Of a DNA stretch of 64,000 nucleotides, positions 11,010-21,141 are shown piece after piece; position 1 is the first letter of the stretch; every line of letters begins with the position of its first letter. Made by a program: the position numbers and the translations under genes. Below the pieces are notes generated by a model that had not been told where the DNA came from, ran no database searches, and saw only the letters and a program-made list of their open reading frames with translations. Source of the stretch: Apostichopus japonicus (Eukaryota > Echinodermata > Holothuroidea > Aspidochirotida > Stichopodidae); assembly GCF_037975245.1 (NCBI RefSeq), contig NC_092576.1, forward strand, positions 30,110,611 to 30,174,610, in the 5' to 3' direction.

Positions 11010-11641
11010 ATGGCTGGACTATGTAGTCTAACATGCAAAGACCATTGTTAAGTCAGCTCATGTTGCGATGCAATACAAAAACGTGATAAAACACATGTAC
11101 AATGTTGTGGCCTATAATAGTTACTAACAAGGAGTTTTGTCATGGCTAAAATGGTGTTTATATAGACAACCAAGGATGCCATGCTGTTTTTATGAACACA
11201 TTTCAGATCCAAAAAGTGTAACAAAAATCAATAAAAGACAATGTGGCAATGGTCTCAAAGAAAGAGGCTCAGGTGAACTAGTAAGCATGAATCCTTCCTT
11301 CTTCCCTTACATACCTAACATCTACATTTACTGTACCTTCCCTGACAGTCGAGCCAGTTGTTTCACTGCAAGTAGTTTGCTTTGGGGTGGTCTCCACAGG
11401 TTTGCTTGAGTACATATTGGTAGCTATCAGTAGGTCAAAATAAATGTCAGTTCCAGCTGGAACCCAAACATTGTTAAGTGAAGGGGTCCGACCAATTGCA
11501 AAATGTAGATGTTCCGACGCCTTCCAATTTCAAGTTCCTGTGGCAGAGCTGTAAGAAATACAAACTCACTGAAGCCAAGTTTTCTTACCTACAGAAATAT
11601 TGAGGTGCCTGGTGATGCAGCTATATTGCACCCCTCTCTAT
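11010..11641. other. Intron or intergenic, no gene seen
   Basis: AT-rich. The open frames here do not resemble proteins. It may be the intron between the SWIM exon and the exon at 11.64-11.85 kb. Confidence 0.35.
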
Positions 11642-11850
11642 CTATGTATTTCTTTTTTGCTGCGCAAGTTCATTTTCATGTTTAACATTAAGGTCAAGTA
11701 CTTCCTTCTGATGTATGTCCATCATATCCTTAACTCTAACAGACTGCCGATCCCCTCATCCCGCATTAGGAGGAGCTCTCTTTCGGCTTCATCCCACTGG
11801 TGTTTCAGTTCCCGGTTCTCTTCCGTCTTCTGCCCACATTGTGTGCAATC
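11642..11850 (-). pseudogene. Charged coiled-coil exon, frame-shifted
   Basis: On the minus strand a frame beginning CTQCGQKTEENRELKHQWDE runs on as AERELLLMRDEGIGSL. After a one-base shift it continues VKDMMDIHQKEVLDLNVKHE and NELAQQKRNT to a stop at 11642. The Glu/Lys-rich periodic pattern is a coiled coil, and the CxxC start could pair with an upstream exon. I do not recognise the family. Same strand and spacing make it a candidate upstream exon of the SWIM/YqaJ gene, but nothing proves that. Confidence 0.35.
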
Positions 11851-12531
11851 TTTTCAACTGGAAGCAATAGCTTTTGAAGCTACCTTTCTTACATCCTTCT
11901 TTGGAACTGGGCACTGAGGAGTTTCCAGCTGACATTCCCTGAGTCCTTTGCTTATTGCCTTCTGTTCTTGGCGTAGTTAACCAAGGTTTTCTCTCAATAA
12001 AATATATGAAAAGTTGCAAACATTAATTATTTGAGTAGTTGGACAATTAAACAATTTGGGAGAGAACAACTGTATTGACATTCCATAATTTTCACCTATT
12101 TAAGAACTTTTTACTGTACCCAAAGTTATAATTGAGTTGTATTACCTTCTAGCACTAACAATGTGAGATCTTTACAATTTTCACTTTTATAAAACGAAAT
12201 CTACAACAAAACGTTGGCTTGTTAACAGAATTTGCTGGAAGATACTTTTATAGAGTTGCTTTGCCTTTATGTAACAGCGAAGATACAAAAGAAATGAAAT
12301 CAATGCAATGAATTGATGGTTCCTTTCTAAAATTGATGAATGGTGGACTTCATATTAATTCTTAACAAAGAAAGTTCTGACGTATGCCTGAAGTTTTGGC
12401 TCTATCACATTTTTAATATAGATGATTTATAACCACCATAAAGGGTTTATTCACTCACTGTAGTGCATTTTCAGGTAGTGACGATCATCAACATTAGATA
12501 ACCCATACCCAAGTTATCTCGTACCTAAGGC

Positions 12532-13110
12532 TAAGCTAAATGTTGCCAAATTACATGTAGCCACACCCTCATTAATACGCAAATACGTAAAGTTAAACAT
12601 ATATCTACACATACCTGTTATCACCTTATTTCATGATACCAAGTTTTAATACGGTCGAACTTTTGGTTGTAGAGTAATATTTCATTGCAGATTTTCAGGC
12701 TTCACCCTGTGACCTCATTAATATTAATGTTATATCCACCAACTGCTCAGTGCTCGCTATAATATATGTCTTCATGTATATAGTGACTATCATGAACAAT
12801 TGAACATCCAACATTCCTTTATCGAGTTATGGCTAAATAAAGCAAATTATATGAAGCCACACCCTTCATCCATATAAAAATGTTAAAAATTTAACATGCA
12901 TCAACACATACCTGTAGGCTGTTATCACCGAACAACATCATACCAAGTTTTAAAACAATCGGATCTTAGGTTTTAGACTGAGTAAAACTTTAATTGCAGA
13001 TTCTGAGGTTTGACACTGAGACCTCATTAATATTCATGATATAAACACCATCTATCGCACAATGAATATGATGAACATCTGGCAGTCCCTTATCAAGTTA
13101 TGATTATGAC
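12532..13110. repeat. Two tandem units of about 300 bp
   Basis: Unit one (12532-12831) and unit two (12832-13110) share ordered blocks: GCCACACCC, TACACATACCTG, TACCAAGTTTTAA, ATTGCAGATT, GACCTCATTAATATT and AACACCA/ATCCACCAA. The divergence is considerable. There is no coding potential. Confidence 0.7.
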
Positions 13111-13616
13111 GTAACTATCACATTCACAAGCCTTACATATTTATTCTTGTCTCTTGATCACAAACTTTTCATAAATGCCTACCTCCCCTTGTGCTTTTAG
13201 GGGCATAATAATATGGATTAGCACTAGATTATGTACCTCCCTGACCCATATGTAGTCGAAACTGTGACCTTTGACGTTTGCTTTATTTAGTGTACAGCTG
13301 CTCTTAGGCCTAAATAGTTAGTCAATATCAGTTGAAATCCAATTTCTTGCGCATTTGCGCCTTGCTGTCAACTAAGTGAACTTGGTTTTTTGCCTCGAAA
13401 ATAAAATTTCAACGCCTGTAGCCCATTGATACACTCCAGTATAGGCTTGGCATATAGCCAGTGAAGGCTAACATTTATCGAAGTAAAATGATAACGTCTA
13501 GGCCAGAGCCTGTGAGCCTGGGCCTAACACAGTATGATCACTTAAAACGAAGTTAAAGAAGTTCGAGGACAGAACTAGTCATATTAAGTGCGTAAATCGT
13601 TTACGTAAAAACCTAC

Positions 13617-13770
13617 CGCTTATCACCAGTACTTTGTCGTTGTAGTTCTTTTTCCTGCCCATTTAGCAATTGTGCAGGCCCGACTATTCTTTTCGCAATA
13701 TCGGCGATGGCGGTAATATTTTCGATGCTGATCGTTTGATCCTCCGTCCAAAATAAGAGACTTTGTTCCA
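13617..13770 (-). CDS. Possible exon with GTAGGT donor
   Basis: On the minus strand one frame reads ISIENITAIADIAKRIVGPA, then QLLNGQEKELQRQSTGDKR, ending at a perfect donor CG/GTAGGT (13616-13611). The amphipathic, Gln/Glu-rich end looks like the start of a coiled coil. A competing frame begins at an ATG in good context (ACCATGCC) and also stays open to near the donor, so I cannot say which one is read. It may be a first exon of the gene whose other exons lie at 11.6 and 9.8-11.0 kb. Confidence 0.25.
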
Positions 13771-14264
13771 GGCATGGTTCACAATTTCAAGTTATAATTG
13801 ATAACAAATTTGTGTAAGCCTCTTAAACGAAAATCCTGTAATGTTGCTCTGGTAATCGTAAGAAATAGATATATCTGCAAAGTCGTTGTAAGTACTAAGT
13901 ATTTTGTGTGAGCTTATGTGACTGTAGTCAGTTTGTTGAATATTACGATAGCTAGCACTGGATTACAAAGTTGGCGATGCCTTTTCACTGGAGTTTCTCT
14001 CCTCATGCTAAAGAACATTTATTTTAAAAACAAGACAAAATTATTAAGCTAAATCCATGTAACAAACTGTGAAAATCAGTTCCGTATTGGCATTCCTTGT
14101 CCGCATTGCGTATTTTCAACATTTACCAAAACAATCGAACTGCACTGGGTCTTAATGATGACGTTATACGCACAATCTGGCATCTAAGTAAGTAAAGTAA
14201 GCAAAGTATGATGTAAAATGTATTGATATCAATCATAAAATGAAGATATATTGAAATGGATTCC

Positions 14265-14830
14265 GCAGCTTAAAACTCCTCGGTCAAAAAGAATGTCTAA
14301 AGCGAGTCGAGGTGTGGAGTGGTGTAATACTTATGGAGAGGATGGTCAGGATCAGTGAAATCCCTCTTACATAATGAAGTACAATTTCTTCAATGTACTG
14401 ATCATCTATAGAATAATACTTTCTGAAATGTCTGTTAATCAATTTGAGTTGAGTCTTCAAACAGGAAGATAGCCACACAGGAGCACAATAGACCATGAGT
14501 GAAAGCACCATGGAACGGAAGAGCCACAGCTGTTTCTGATATTGTAGACCAAATCCTCCCAACCTGTAAACACAATATAGCCACTGCTTTACTTTCGCAA
14601 GTGTTGACCCTACATGAGAGCCCTATGTGAGAGTATGATTAAATATGAGTCCTAAATATTTAAAATCTGACAACCCAAACCGCCTATGTACTATGATCAG
14701 AGCGGGGTCGCCGAGATTACCAGTAGCATAGCGTGAGTTTCTCAAATCTAGACTTCCGAAAGAGTATACCTTTTTTCTGAGACTCGGAAGGGATTTATTT
14801 CTACGTTGTGTCTTACTAAGATTCTCATCT
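14265..14830 (-). pseudogene. CR1/L2-type RT C-terminal fragment
   Basis: Minus-strand translation gives GLSDFKYLGLIFNHTLT, a stop, SHVGSTLAKVKQWLYCVYRL, then GGFGLQYQKQLWLFRSMVLS and MVYCAPVWLSSCLKTQLKLI. This is the part of a CR1/L2-like RT that follows the FADD box (the YLG..F block and the later YCAPVW block). The catalytic region is absent. A TGG-to-TAG change in the first block and the missing ends mark it as a relic. It is unrelated in sequence to the L1/Tx1-type copies nearby. Confidence 0.6.
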
Positions 14831-15424
14831 ATATAATCTTTTTTTTTGGCACTTAGGTGCTATAGTAAAAAAAATCTGTGTTAATGGGTCTGACAACCCC
14901 TTCCTGACCAGCAATTTTGGCAGACTTTCCTTTTTTTCAATGTTCAGACAATACTAACTTCTTTTGACAAAGAAATCGACCCAACACCCGACTGGGTGTG
15001 ACTTTTTTGTAATGTACGCCATACTACTTCCTTCTGACAAAGTTTGGTCCATTAGGCTAGATGGGATGAAACCCGTCCGAGGGGTCTTTTTCAGGGGGTC
15101 TAGGGTTCTACCAGTGGGGTTGAGCTGACAATTTTTTCCCGGAATGACCTAGCGTGTGCTTTTTACGTGCTAAGAAACGGACACGGACCAAAGGTCAACA
15201 AAACCAAAAACAAACCCAGTCTGTAAAGCAACAACTGAAACCCATCAATCTCTCACTAACGCAGCGTTTAACGTGACGCGAAAAGGGCACGGACCCAAAG
15301 GCCAACAGAAGCAAAACAAATAAAACACTACAAACAAGCCCCAAAAAGCCAACCCGAAACCACAAAGAGAAAAATTAAACCAACCTATATTATGTAACGA
15401 CCACACAGCCCCCACACCTACCAA

Positions 15425-15883
15425 CTAACTCACTCCAAATTTCATCCGGGGAACGCCGTCCCGATAGTAGACGACAGGCTTGCGCCAGCGTCTACGAAAG
15501 GCAGTGTCGGGAAGCCGTGCATGGTCCGCCTCCATGCGCAACCTGATGTCACTTTGCACGAGGGGGACAACATCCTCTGCCCTCCAGACGTCCCCATCGA
15601 AAACTAGGCGGCATCTGCTGTTCCAGATGTGTCTCCTGATAACAGCGGCAAACAACAACAGCAGATCCCTAACCCAGGTTGGGCACACAGGGGGCAACAA
15701 ACCATACAAAACAAAATCACTACTAATGGCCCACTGTGTGCAACCAATAACGAAGGCGTAAAACCAATCCCACACCAACCGGACAAAGGGACACTCCAGC
15801 AAAAGGTGTTGCATAGTCTCGATGGCTTTACAGCCCACACGGGGACAAATCCCATCACCTAGTGAAGAGGATCCCATGTGCAA
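15425..15883 (-). pseudogene. LINE copy A ORF2, part 3: C-terminal zinc-binding region
   Basis: The third frame of ORF2 holds CPRVGCKAIETMQHLLLEC, a CX4C...HX4C zinc-binding pattern usual at the end of L1/Tx1-type ORF2 proteins, then a helical tail ending WRKPVVYYRDGVPRMKFGVS and a stop at 15425. This last segment matters because copies B and D retain only it from ORF2. The tail also survives in reverse orientation inside the composite at 38.35-38.56 kb. Confidence 0.8.
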
Positions 15884-17819
15884 TCCTCCACGCCAAGTCC
15901 CTGAGACGGCTATCTAGTGACTTGCAACACACAGACCGCCACACATCTGGAGAGATGGCGGTCCGGCAAGCCGACGGGCACACAGGCGCGAGCATTGAAC
16001 GAAACAATGGTGGGTATAACACAGAGGGAGCCACGTTCAGCAGAACATGTGGCCCACCCTCTTCTTTGATTCTACGAAGAGAGTCACCAATCTGAGTATA
16101 GACCCCAGAAGGGCGTGTCACCTTTGGCCGGTTATTGGAAAAGGATCCGGGCCAGTGGTGTCGCAAAAGAAACCCACCCCAGTACCTAACAAAAAAAGCA
16201 AAGGGCAACGAAGGATTTTCAAAAGCAACAAAAACACCTTTCAAGAGGAGAAAGCGCAGTTTAGATGGTAGGTGGACCAAACCAAGCCCACCGCTCAAGG
16301 GGGTCATATACAGAACGGTCCTTTTGACAAGGTTTGGTTTGCGCTTTCCCCAAATGAAATAAAAAATGATCCTCTCCAGTCGCACCAAGGCATGATCCGG
16401 TGCGGCGATCACCGTACCAGGATACCAAAGGAGAGGAACAATGAACCTATTTACAACTGTAACCTTCCCATGGAGGGAGAGCCACCTGTGACTGAATGTG
16501 TCGAGCCTTGCCTCCACTTGATCAGCCTTCTCGGCCCAAGTGGTGGCCTCCGGGGCACCATAACCTAGCCAGATGCCATTTACCTTGATCATGACATCTG
16601 ACCAAGTAGCATCGAACGGGAGGGATTGGCCGCGCCAACCTCCCAATCGCAGCCCTTTGGTCTTGGACTTGTTTAGTCTGGCACCAGTAGCCTCTTGGAA
16701 GGTGGTCAAAACCTTCGATAAAGGCTTGAAGGAGGCGAGGTCCGACACAATACAGGTGACGTCATCGGCATACTGCACGCATTTAACTCTAGCCCCACCC
16801 GGTACGTTGAAGGGTCGAAATCCAAAGCATCTGTCCAGCGAGGTACTGAGCGTTTCGCTGAAGAGAACATACAACAACGGGGAGAGGGGACAACCCTGAC
16901 GGACTCCTCTTCGAACCGGGAAGGGACCAGAAGTTAATCCGTTAACAGTGACAATGCTCGTGACGTCCTTGTATAATAACGAGACCCAACGAATATATAC
17001 GGAGTTCAATCCGAAGGACTCTAAGGTTCTGAACAGGAAGTCGTGATCTACCATGTCAAAGGCCTTTTCCTGGTCCAGTGAGACCAGTGCACATGGCAAA
17101 TCACGAACTTTAACAAACTCGATCAAGTCTCTCATCAACCAGAGGTTATGTTGAATACACTTGCCTCGCATAGCACAAGTCTGGAGAGGACCTACAATAT
17201 CCGGCATCACGTCCGATAAGCGATTTCCTAATGCTTTGGCCAGGATTTTGTAGTCCACATTTAACAGCGTTATTGGACGCCTATTTGTAGGGTCCAAAGG
17301 ATCTCCTGACTTTGGGAGGAGAACAATATTTCCAACCCGCTGTGTTAGGCTCATGTAATTCAACTGGAAAGCGGTAGCGAACACATCTCTCAAGTCCCCA
17401 CCGAGGACCTCCCAGAATGTCCTATAGAACTCTGCCGGGAGGCCATCGGGACCGGGGGACTTTCCCTTCTTCATCGCTGCTACCGCTGTCCAGAGCTCAC
17501 CAACGGAGAGATTCGAGCCCAAGCTATCATTTTTACTCTCAGGGGGGGCCTTGTCTATACCAGACAACAAGTCCTCCTGGAGATCCTCGCTAACAGCAGC
17601 CCTGGAGTACAGGTTCGAAAAGAACGACCCAAATACCCCTAGGACTGCCTGCGGGCTCTCCACGACGACCCCACCAGGATGACACACTGCCCTTATTCTG
17701 CGGTCAACCACAGACTTGGTGTCGTCCCGGTAAAAACGAATAGTGGGCTTCTCGTCCGCCTCAACAAAGTGGATTCTGGCACGCACTCGGGCTCCGTGCA
17801 GTTTCTCATCGAGAAACAC
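15855..17819 (-). pseudogene. LINE copy A ORF2, part 2: reverse transcriptase
   Basis: A 654-residue open frame with the complete RT block series: GKSPGPDGLPAEFYRTFW, RRPITLLNVDYKILAKALGN, LVSLDQEKAFDMVDHDFL (motif A), VRRGVRQGCPLSPLLYVL (motif B) and KCVQYADDVTCI (motif C), then the thumb region. SLDQEKAFD with YADD is typical of the L1/Tx1 group. It would extend the nicked target strand on the LINE RNA. It is joined neither to the endonuclease frame upstream nor to the C-terminal frame downstream: there is one frameshift near 17830 and another near 15870. The catalytic residues are all preserved. Confidence 0.85.
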
Positions 17820-17835
17820 TCCAAGTGCATGCAGA

Positions 17836-18621
17836 TCAGACGATGAAGAACCATCCCGTGTTTAGCCGCCAAAGTCCCTTCTCCACATGAAAGGACTCCG
17901 GCAGCTGCAAGCGCAAAACAACAGCGTCATGATCAGATAAAGGACATGAAATAATCGAGCACCGAGATCGAGGAAACTTGCGCGGGGCATAAAACCTGTC
18001 GAGTCTGGATGAAACTGTTCCATCTGGTTTATGCCACGTACAAGCAACCACCTGGGGATTTTGGGACCTCCAAACATCCACAAGATCTCGGTGCTTGACA
18101 AACAAGCCTAGCTCAATCATGCCGGTGGTACAATTGGGGGACTCTTTCCTCGAACGTCTATCTAACGCAGAGTGAGGGACACAGTTAAAGTCCCCCCCAA
18201 GGATACAATTTGCCTTACCCGGTACAAAGGATGGCAACACCGTGAAGAAATTTTTCCTACATGCTGGCCGGTTGGGGGCATACACATTGCAAACAACCAA
18301 CTCACCCCGCGTGAGCCTTAAGTGTATGCACACCACCCGACCTTCATGGTCTTTCTCCACTTTTCCCACACAATGACACAGTTTTGGGGACACCAAAATT
18401 ACAGTCCCGCAAGATGCCCCTGATCCAAAGGAGGCATAAAGGCCTCCTCCCCACTCCAAGGACCAAAGATGAACATCACTCTCACAAGATATGTGGGTCT
18501 CTTGCAAAAGGACCACATCCACTTGGAGCAACTTGCAGAACTGTAAAATCCGTCGCCTTTTTGGGGTACCCCTCATCCCATTCACATTAAGGGTGACGAG
18601 GGATAAGGTGTCTGGTGTCAT
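17836..18621 (-). pseudogene. LINE copy A ORF2, part 1: APE-type endonuclease
   Basis: Starts at ATG 18621, sharing ATGA with the ORF1 stop. All catalytic motifs of the apurinic-type endonuclease are present: LVTLNVNGMRG, VLLQETH, VVCNVYAPNRPA, CILGGDFNCVPHSALDR, TWHKPDGTVSSRLDRFY and PLSDHDAVVL. This enzyme nicks target DNA to prime reverse transcription. The frame ends just after LWRLNTG, and the RT resumes in another frame at LHALGVFLDEKLHGARVRA. The ~100 residues that normally lie between are missing, so an internal deletion plus frameshift inactivates the fused protein even though this domain itself looks intact. Confidence 0.85.
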
Positions 18622-19898
18622 AACCTGCGATGTTTTCCCAATACGGCTCTTTTCAGGCCCTTAGCGGTGTTTCCCCTTTTCCTACGACCTAGCAGACCTC
18701 TTAGCTCCTCGTCACAAGGAACAGGAGGTCCACTAGCGACCATCGTGTCCGGTATAGTGGAAGCGACTGCGGGCAGGGTGGAAGGGCCGCTCGAGTCAAT
18801 GAGATCAGTGGCGTGTTTTGTCTCATCAAACCAATCGGAGGACTCCTTAGCCACAACTACTAAGGCTGTAGTGCTGTCCTCCATTGGCGAGTCAGAATCT
18901 GGGCCACTTAATGTCTCTTGGGCCGGTTGACTCGAGGGCCGACTAGTGTCACCGATAGCGGGCGCAGCTACCGGTGAACCAGTACAAGCGGCATCCTGCT
19001 CCGCATGCCACTCCGCTAATACCATCTCCGCCGTTTTGTCCTGCTCCGCCTTAGTGGGCAGGCTGGCAGTCTCGGCCGGAGCGGCAACTTCCTCCAGGGA
19101 CGAGGTAGAACACGAAGGGGAGTTGAAAACCTCCATCGGAGCGCTAGTGTCGGACACTGGGGCGATGAGAGGAGCATCAGGTGATACGGTTTGAAAGGCC
19201 GGGACGGGGACCGCTTCAACCAGGCCCGTAGCCACTCTCGCGGCGTATGAGCGGTCTGGGCATAAACGAGCGAGATGGCCCGTTTTCCCACACGAGTTAC
19301 ATACGATATCCCCTTTACACTCGGCCAGGGTATGCCCAACCTGTAAACAGCGGCTACACCGCTTGTTCGGGCACAACCTGGCCTCATGCCCTTCCAGCCC
19401 ACACCTCCAACAAGTGCGAGGCTGGCCCGGGTATGCAACGTGGGCCCTGTGCCCATTAGCCCACAAGGTAGAGGGGATATCGGACTTGAGTTGTAATCTA
19501 ACTCGTCTGGTCCCGGTCTTTACACCCTTACATTCAAGGAATTCCGGCTCCTCGTAGCCGGTTACTTTCCCAAAACGCCCCAGTGTCCGCACAACAATCT
19601 GTTCAGACATGTCCAGAGGGAGATGGAGGACTGTCACCCAAACCGAACTGTCGTACGGTGTGACCTTCAGTCCCTCGACTCCCTCCAACACATGGACGCC
19701 TCGGACGCGGGCAGCCTCCGAGGTAAAGCGAACATCAAAACAATTCATACCCCGGAGAGGTTTACGCTGAAGCGCGTCAACCTCTCCAGGGACTTTTAAA
19801 CCAACAGAAGGCAAAACTGAAAAAACTTGTCCGGGGACGACCTTAGCCTCCCCCGAAAAACTCAACAATACGATTTTGCTGTCACGGCGAGCCGCCAT
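18618..19898 (-). CDS. LINE copy A ORF1: RNA-binding protein with three CCHC knuckles
   Basis: An intact frame. I start it at the ATG at 19898 (MAARRDSKIVLLSFSG) because the segment from this Met is conserved in copies A, B and D and in the composite at 38.6 kb. The frame is open to an earlier Met at 19928. Residues ~60-150 look like an RRM-type fold (SVWVTVLHLPLDMSEQ, TLGRFGKVTGYEE, TRRVRLQLKSDI). Three zinc knuckles follow: CWRCGLEGHEARLC, CSRCLQVGHTLAEC, CNSCGKTGHLARLC. The rest is a Ser/Pro/Glu-rich tail ending in a basic patch (RRKRGN). It would coat LINE RNA in a ribonucleoprotein. Its stop TGA overlaps the ORF2 start as ATGA at 18621-18618. Confidence 0.85.
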   Translation of the reverse strand: MAARRDSKIVLLSFSGEAKVVPGQVFSVLPSVGLKVPGEVDALQRKPLRGMNCFDVRFTSEAARVRGVHVLEGVEGLKVTPYDSSVWVTVLHLPLDMSEQIVVRTLGRFGKVTGYEEPEFLECKGVKTGTRRVRLQLKSDIPSTLWANGHRAHVAYPGQPRTCWRCGLEGHEARLCPNKRCSRCLQVGHTLAECKGDIVCNSCGKTGHLARLCPDRSYAARVATGLVEAVPVPAFQTVSPDAPLIAPVSDTSAPMEVFNSPSCSTSSLEEVAAPAETASLPTKAEQDKTAEMVLAEWHAEQDAACTGSPVAAPAIGDTSRPSSQPAQETLSGPDSDSPMEDSTTALVVVAKESSDWFDETKHATDLIDSSGPSTLPAVASTIPDTMVASGPPVPCDEELRGLLGRRKRGNTAKGLKRAVLGKHRRL

Positions 19899-20252
19899 GA
19901 CAGCTAGGGGTGTGGCAAAGCCACGCACCTATACAAAAACCAAAACGAAACAAACCCAAACCAAACCCAAAACACACCAACTACACTAAACAACGAACTG
20001 ACTCACACACGAACACAAGCTACCACACCCGCCCGGCGGGAAGTAAAGTGATAATAAAAGCTGTAATAGGTGGAGAGCGAGAGCGAAACACGTCTGCACT
20101 CCACGAAAGCCAACTCATCAGCTGGTCTAAGTAACTTTAAGGGGTCAAACCTTCTGGGCTAAATGGGGTGAAATCATATGGGACAGGCTCCCATACTACA
20201 ACCTATATCTGGTTGAGAAAATTGTTTGTAATACTTCCATGTTGTCTTTCAC

Positions 20253-20770
20253 TTATGTGACGTTAGTGACAGCACAGATTTGAAGGGCCTGTTGGCTAAA
20301 TGCAAGGAGGGATTCATCATGCTCTGTTTGTAAAGCCAAGCGACAAGTAGAACCAATCATTGATTTATTGTAATAAATGTTACAGGAGTCACTCTTGCCA
20401 AAGCACTTATTGTCATCATGAGAGCTGACTTTCTTGTAGCAAGTAGGGCAGGAATTGTAGTACGAAAGTTCTTTCACTGCCTTAATGGTACATTCAATAG
20501 AAAATCTTGTGCTTGTTTGTTCTGGAGAGAGTGTTGCATTGCACACTGCATCCACTTTTGTTATTGTTGTTGTATAGCTGTTGATCACTGATCGGATATT
20601 ATGATAAAATGAGATCTTAAGGTTCTGTGCCAGGATTGTGTCTCCTGTCAGAACACATTTGGTTTCAGCATCATTATTCCATAGTTTTCGATCCAATGAT
20701 CCGGTCTCGTCTGCGATGAGTATCATTCTGTATTTTGCTGTCATGGTTTTCCCTGTATTTGCTTGCATGA
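20253..20770 (-). CDS. RPA70-like OB-fold protein, terminal exon
   Basis: An acceptor-like TATTTCCAG precedes an open frame to a stop at 20253. The first half, TAKYRMILIADETGSLDRKL, WNNDAETKCVLTGDTI and KISFYHN, resembles the second single-strand-DNA-binding OB fold of RPA70. The second half has a four-cysteine zinc ribbon, YNSCPTCYKKV then CFGKSDSC, followed by LALQTEHDESLLAFSQQ, as in the C-terminal OB fold. RPA binds single-stranded DNA in replication and repair, and RPA1-like genes are also carried by some Helitron transposons. The frame shows no damage. The exon lies between LINE copies A and B, which point away from each other. It may be a host gene exon or an element passenger; I cannot tell which. 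Confidence 0.5.
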
Positions 20771-21141
20771 TCTGGAAATAGATAAAAGACAGTAATTGTT
20801 TTAACCATTAGGTAATGAGTTTTAAGTTGAACAGAGTAATCTTTACACCAGAAAGCAATAGTTGAAATAATATTGTTCGGACATTTAGTTGTTGGAATAT
20901 TTTTTAGGGGCCCTGCGCAGGCTCAAATGTTGAGCCCTTTGGTCAACTATTCATGTTCAGTTCTCGTGGAGTGCGGACGTGTTTTCGGATGCTCTCCACC
21001 TTTCGTTGACCACACATTTATTGTGTTTTTACGTTGGCCCTTCATTAGTTTACAGTTTGTTTTAGTGAAGTTTGTGTGTTTTGGGTTTGTTTCGTTTTGG
21101 TTTGTGTATAGGTGCGTGGCTTTGCCACACCCCTAGCTGTC

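Larger units (their letters stand above)
15156..20113 (-). mobile_element. LINE copy A: near full-length L1/Tx1-type element
   Basis: From 5' to 3' on the minus strand: a 5' untranslated region (about 20113-19899), ORF1, ORF2 overlapping ORF1 by four bases, and a 3' untranslated region ending GCACGTAAAAAGCAC at 15156. It has an APE-type endonuclease, an RT with SLDQEKAFD and YADD boxes and a C-terminal CCHC, the plan of L1/Tx1-group LINEs. ORF2 is split into three frames and has lost a stretch between endonuclease and RT. No target-site duplication was found. It is the only copy here that keeps most of ORF2, so it shows what copies B and D lack. Confidence 0.85.

Noticed and set aside
16047-16899. 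Several plus-strand ORFs of 74-108 residues
   Set aside because: All are shadows of the minus-strand RT of LINE copy A.
15156-20113. Target-site duplication for LINE copy A
   Set aside because: I compared both flanks and found no convincing direct repeat, so none is claimed.
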